Assembly (NCBI GenBank): GCA_015956445.1
Contig: WIUZ02000017.1
Coordinates: 496,001 to 560,000, forward strand
Direction: 5' to 3'
DNA from: Thelephora terrestris
Lineage: Eukaryota; Basidiomycota; Agaricomycetes; Thelephorales; Thelephoraceae
Length of the DNA stretch: 64,000 bases
Shown in pieces: positions 59,150 through 64,000 of the stretch (its first letter is position 1; every line of letters begins with the position of its first letter). Position numbers and translations under genes: made by a program. Below the pieces are notes generated by a model. It searched no databases and was not told the DNA's origin. It saw nothing but the letters and a program-made list of their open reading frames with translations.

Positions 59150-62100
59150 ATGCCATCGAAAACCACACCCTTAGAAATCGATATGGGTATTGGTCCCTCC
59201 AAACCGGTGGTGGAAACCACCATCTTCGTCTCCAATCTTCATTGTGCCAGGTAGGCCACCCATCTGCCTCACCACCTCTTTATCGGGTGCGCTAACGTAG
59301 CTTTTCCTAGCTGTGTCAATACAATCGAAGACGCCCTGTCCGCCCTGACTCCACCGCCATATTCCGTCGATGTCTCCATCGTCCTCCAATCCATCAGAGT
59401 CCGGCACAACCACAAGCTAGACAAGGAGACAATCGAACTCGCCATTGAAGACTCCGGGTTCGACATCGAGTCTCCCGCTCCACAGGATTCCCTAGTGACG
59501 ACAAAGCGCGGGTGCTTTCGTCAAAGCATCTCAAGTCCATTCTCCGTCAAGCAGGGAAAGCACGTCGCTCAGTGTTTGCTCTGCCAGTCTGGTGAGGCAC
59601 AGACCTATGTCATTACCGAGCTGCCGACCTCGGTGGGACTCCTGGAAGGCTCAAAGCCTCTTGCTGAAGAGCAAGGATCCGCCATTCTATCCCTTTCAGT
59701 TGGAGGGATGACATGCGCCGCCTGTTCTAATACCCTCACTCGCCTGCTATCTGAAGTGGATGGAGTGTCTGACGTTGTGGTCGATCTCATGGGTCACTCC
59801 GCTCGAGTCGTGGTAAAGTCGCAGAAGTTGGCCCCCGTCGTGATTGAAACCGTTGAAGATGCCGGATTCGACGCAGAGGTGGTCAAGGTGGAACCATTGG
59901 TCAAAGCACCAACCCAGGAGACCGCTACCCGTACTATCTCCTTGAAAGTCGAAGAGATGCACTCCGAGTGAGTGTTTCATGGCGATTTTGGCTTGGATGG
60001 TATCTAAAATATTCTCAGGCGTTGCCCTTCGAAGGTTATGCACGCACTGGAACGTCTCAAGGCTAAGGTGACGGTCTTGAAGCCGATAACGGCCCGCACG
60101 GACCCAATTCTCCAAATCTCCTACACCCCCGAACCTTCTGTATTCACAGTCAGAACGATAATATCGGCCATCGCTTCTGCAAGCTCACCCCCGTACAACG
60201 TATCCGTCTATCACCCACCAACGCTCGAGGAACGTGCACGACGCATGCAGCTTCGCGAAAGGCAGAGCCTTCTTTACCGCCTCGTGTTCTCGTTCATCGT
60301 CGCGATCCCAACATTCATCATCGGCGTCGTTTACATGACGCTGGTCCCTCGCAATGATCCCGCAAGGATGTACCTGATGACACCCGTATGGGCGGGGCGC
60401 GTGCCACGGGCAGAGTGGGCAATCTTTATCATGTCTACTCCAGTCATGTTCTACAGTGCCGGAAGCTTCCACAGAAGGAGTATCAAGGAAATCCGAGCGT
60501 TGTGGAGGAGGGGAAGTAAGACGCCCGTTTGGAAACGCTTCGTTCGCTTTGGTAGCATGAACCTGTTGGTCAGCATTCGAAACCAAATAGGTCATAGCGC
60601 GGGTTCACTGACTCGTTTCCCGATCTATAGGTGTCGGCCGGGGTGTCTGTAGCGTACTTTGCTTCGATTGTGCTCCTTATTCTGGCGGCCACGCAAGAAC
60701 CGACGACAGGAGACGAAATGAACGTCACGAGCTATTTTGATACTGTCGTTTTTCTGACCATGTTCCTTCTGGCTGGTAAGTAAATATTTCCCAAGTTATT
60801 CCCTCGCCAATAGCTGATTCGGATCAAGGCCGTTCTCTGGAAGCGTACAGCAAGAGCCGCACCGCGGATGCGGTTTCTAGTCTGGGAAAACTTCGACCAT
60901 CAAACGCCCTCCTTGTCACCCCGAAGACTAAGTCCGTGGCTTTTATGGAACCGTTGACTTCAGCTACGGCTTCATCCATCGACGTAGAAAAAGGAAGTCT
61001 CGAAGCTGACGAACTCTTCGCGAAGGTCGGGATGAAGACCACCGAGATCGACGCATCGGTTCTAGAGATCGGAGACATAGTGCTCATACGCAAGGGATCA
61101 TCGCCTCCTGCAGATGGCGTCATTGCCTTCGGGGAGACCTTTTTCGACGAAAGCTCATTGACAGGAGAGTCAAAACCGATCAAGAAGGCTCTAGGAGATG
61201 AGGTCTTTCTCGGAACAATCAATCAAGGCCGCGCCGTCCACATCAGGGTCTCTGGCCTTGATGGACAGAATATGTGAGAAGCCCATGTAGTCCTGATCCA
61301 TGTTTTCTGACCACTGCGTTCGAATTCAGGCTGGACAAAATTGTCGAGGTTGTCCGTGAGGGTCAGACCCGCCGTGCGCCGATCGAGCGAGTGGCCGATC
61401 TCATCACGGGATACTTCGTCCCCATCGTTACTCTCCTCGCAATCCTGACGTGGGTTATCTGGCTCAGCCTTGGTTTGAGCGGCGTCCTGCCTGAAAGTTA
61501 TCTTGATATAGATATGGGTGGCTGGAGTAAGCTCACATCTCTTTAACAAGCCTTCGCTGGTCACTCACGTCCTTACTAGCCGTCTGGTCGCTACAGTTCT
61601 CCATCGCGGTGTTTGTTGTCGCCTGTCCCTGCGGGATCGGTCTCGCCGCTCCCACCGCGCTACTCGTTGGTTCAGGTCTAGCGGCTAAATTCGGTATTCT
61701 CGTTCGTGGTGGCGGAGAAGCCTTTCAAGAATGCGCCCAGGTAGACATCGTGGTCTTTGACAAGACTGGCACCATTACCGAAGGAGGGCAGCCAAAGGTC
61801 GTTGGAGCAGAGTTCAGCCCGTCGATCTCGCTGGAACGGAAGAAGTTGCTGGATCTGGCGCTGTCGATCGAAATGGCGAGCTCCCACCCAGTTGCTCTTG
61901 CGATCAGACAGTATTGCGAAGAGCGCGGGTCCAGCTCTGAGGAATTGAACGATGTCGAGGAGATCCCCGGACGTGGGTTGAAGGCGTTGTTCCCCTGCTC
62001 CACGGAAGTGATCATTGGAAATGCTGCCTGGATGGAAGCGCATCGGGCAACCGTCGATCCGCAGCTCGAAATTTTCATGGATTCCTGTCAATCCCGGGGC

Positions 62101-62912
62101 AACAGCATCGCCATTCTTGCCATGAAGGCTAATGGATCCACCTCATACGCCGCGGCTGTGGCCTTTGCCGTTGCGGATGTTATCCGACCGGAAGCTAAGG
62201 CCGTCATCGCCGGACTCCAAGCAGACGGTATCCAGACGTGGATGCTCTCAGGGGATAATGAGAAGACCGCCAAGGTTGTCGCGGAGCAGGTCGGGATCCC
62301 CACGACGAACGTCATCGCTGCTGTACTTCCCCACGAGAAGGCCCTGAAAATCCAGTGGCTACAGCAATTCGGGACCAAGAGGCCCGCGACTGGCCTGAGC
62401 AGGATCTTTGGGGGAGGATTGAACAACAGGGCCATTGTCGCAATGACCGGAGATGGGATCAATGATGCTGCAGTAAGTTCCCTCCATTTTCCCCTGCGTT
62501 GGATAGTGACTCAGACGGCTCTCCAGGCACTTTCCGCTGCAGACGTCGGAATCGCTATTGGGTCCGGAAGCGATGTCGCACTCTCAAGCGCATCCTTCAT
62601 TCTCGTGTCGTCTAACTTGAAAGGTATCCTCACCCTGACAAAGTTGTCGAGGAAAGTGTTCAACAGGGTGAAACTCAATTTCGTAAGCACCACTCAGTTC
62701 ACCCAAGTTCTAACCGATCGACCGACCGTACATGACAGTTCTGGGCAGCGATTTACAACATCATCGCGGTGCCTATTGCTGCCGGGGTGATCTACCCCAT
62801 CGGAAATGCTCGCCTCGACCCCGTGTGGGCTTCGCTCTCAATGGCTCTTTCCTCCGTTTCGGTGGTTTGTAGTTCCTTGCTCTTGAAACTATACAGGGAA
62901 CCAAAAGTCTAG
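59150..62912 (+). CDS. CCC2: Copper-transporting P-type ATPase (CCC2 type)
   Basis: Start at 59150. The N-terminus has metal-binding (HMA) domains: [20 protein letters not shown], the classical [20 protein letters not shown], and a third, degenerate one ([20 protein letters not shown]) where the first Cys of CxxC is Ser. Then come the membrane core and P-type ATPase landmarks: [20 protein letters not shown], the ion-binding CPC in [16 protein letters not shown], the phosphorylated Asp in [22 protein letters not shown], and [14 protein letters not shown]. It ends LKLYREPKV at 62912. About 1,050 residues over roughly nine exons. The family pumps Cu(I) into the Golgi lumen to load enzymes such as multicopper oxidases. 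It converges on the gamma-tubulin complex gene, 121 bases apart. Confidence 0.95.
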
Positions 62913-63032
62913 AAACGCTGAGCCGCAAAATAGAAGCCACATGATACACGATCTCGCTGCACATTAGCATGTACATCTACCACAACATATTATATTACCA
63001 CCTCACCATGTACGATACAACCATAACTGTAT

Positions 63033-64000
63033 TCACTGCGCTTTGACGATATCCTTCTTCGTTTTGTAAAAGTCTGAGAACGAGAGCATAGTCCCGAGGA
63101 AACGACAATCAAGGTCATGATGACTTTGCAGTCCATGTACAAGAGTCTGCGTCTTCTCAGAGAATGCTGTGCTATACTCTTGAATCATACGGAGGGTTTG
63201 GTCCATATTTTCCTGGACGCGAGGGTCCGTATCACCTGCAGTGACCACCCCCTGTGGTCAGATTGTCAGTCCCTTCGGCCCTCTCTCAAATCTCGTTTAG
63301 ATGCTCACCCTGTCTGCGTCACGCTCAGCATCCCGACGGGCAGACTCGGACAAGCAATGGTTATAAAAGTTGTCCTATGGTACCAACCTGTCAGATGAAG
63401 TCTGGAGGAGACGGGGCGAAACCGACCGTAGACTCTCGGAACTGTAGAATGATCGTGAACAGCTCCCTCATTTGATTGAGTAAACTCTCCTGGGCGGGTG
63501 TCAGAAAGCATTACTACAGATTTCACCGCCCCTACCTCACGGCCCATCTTGTGGGTGAGTAATAGAACCTTCTTGACGATCCGGTCCAAGTATGAACGAT
63601 GCGCGTCAATGAGCGAATCGAGGTCTCCTTTCTTTTGCTGGATAAACTGGTGGAGGGCTTCCCACGAACATCCGATGACCTCTACTTGACAGTACGCTTG
63701 GGTTTGGCGGATGAAGTGAATCATTTCTGCCATAACAAGGCGAATCTTGTGCCACTGAAAGTTCAGATCTAGCATCAGGACGAAGTCTTAGTGCGATTCA
63801 TCGGCACCCAGAGTCAAAGGTTCACACCTGCTAGTCGCAGAAATGTTCTGGACCCCCCTGCAGTTCTCATCCATGCCGCACTCAGCGCAGACTCGATCCT
63901 CTTTATTTTCCAAAGATGATTGAATAGCTTGAGATAATTCATCATCGAATCCGCATCTAAGACCGTGTTGACTGGAGAGTCCACTTTGTATTCAAGGGTG
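63033..64000 (-). CDS. Gamma-tubulin complex protein 3, C-terminal part
   Basis: Cut by the right edge; only the C-terminal third is present, reading leftwards from 64000. The upstream exon encodes TVLDADSMMNYLKLFNHLWK and RIESALSAAWMRTAGG. After an intron comes FQWHKIRLVMAEMIHFIRQT, then QVEVIGCSWEALHQFIQQKK and LIDAHRSYLDRIVKKVLLL. The last exon ends in HHDLDCRFLGTMLSFSDFYK, just before the stop at 63033. These are the conserved blocks of the Spc97/Spc98 family; EVIGCSWEAL matches GCP3 (Spc98, Alp6) better than GCP2. The protein nucleates microtubules at the spindle pole body. Confidence in the family is high, in the GCP3 assignment moderate. Confidence 0.88.

Noticed and set aside
58807-59295. 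A 162-codon plus-strand frame overlapping the start of the copper ATPase
   Set aside because: It overlaps the first HMA exon in another frame and lacks family resemblance; the ATPase frame gives HCASC across the intron.

Overview
The window is a gene-dense piece of a fungal nuclear genome. Almost every gene is cut by short GT-AG introns of about 45-70 bases, genes lie on both strands with short gaps, and the proteins are of fungal type: a Zn2Cys6 transcription factor, a Kre9/Knh1-like secreted protein, verprolin and a DUF6533-type membrane protein. The DUF6533-type protein, together with a long disordered protein of no known family, points to a basidiomycete, most likely an agaricomycete. I cannot name the genus.

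Layout, left to right. 0-5.5 kb: a Pro/Ser-rich orphan, verprolin (actin/WASP regulator) and protein disulfide isomerase (PDI, HDEL tail). 6.7-12.1 kb: TCTP, divergent from a YtcJ-type amidohydrolase, then the SSU-processome protein UTP15. 12.2-17 kb: CTNNBL1 and RBM42 (splicing and RNA binding) on the minus strand, with RBM42 divergent from ribosomal protein uL18 (RPL5). 17-22.1 kb: Mediator subunit 17, divergent from a Zn2Cys6 regulator. 22.3-29.1 kb: three minus-strand genes, namely the repeat-bearing Kre9-like protein, the DUF6533-type protein and mitochondrial hydroxyacid-oxoacid transhydrogenase. 29.7-40.6 kb: a membrane-anchored aspartic protease, a PPR protein, OST1, mitochondrial uL22m, YOS1, a GILT-like protein and a MIX23/Cid2-like protein. 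40.6-45.2 kb is gene-poor and holds a 93-bp tandem duplication. 45.2-54.6 kb: an orphan, a Kelch/multi-TM protein, another sparse stretch and the long disordered protein. 54.8-64 kb: an ER-type HSP90 (GRP94-like, HDEL tail), a copper P-type ATPase (CCC2 type) and the C-terminal part of gamma-tubulin complex protein 3, cut by the right edge.

Many genes serve the secretory pathway: PDI and GRP94 (lumenal folding), OST1 (N-glycosylation), YOS1 (ER-Golgi transport), CCC2 (copper supply to the Golgi lumen) and several secreted or membrane proteins. They are scattered among housekeeping genes, so I read this as ordinary gene mixing, not a cluster. There is no biosynthetic cluster, CRISPR array, recognisable transposon or tRNA. 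The best leads are a GRP94-type HSP90 in a fungus, a nine-base motif (ACGTGGCAG) shared by the PDI and GRP94 promoters, and a GILT-like protein that has lost both cysteines of its redox motif. I did not find a clearly new multi-gene system. All exon joins were read by eye from GT/AG sites and conserved protein motifs; no alignment or transcript data were used.
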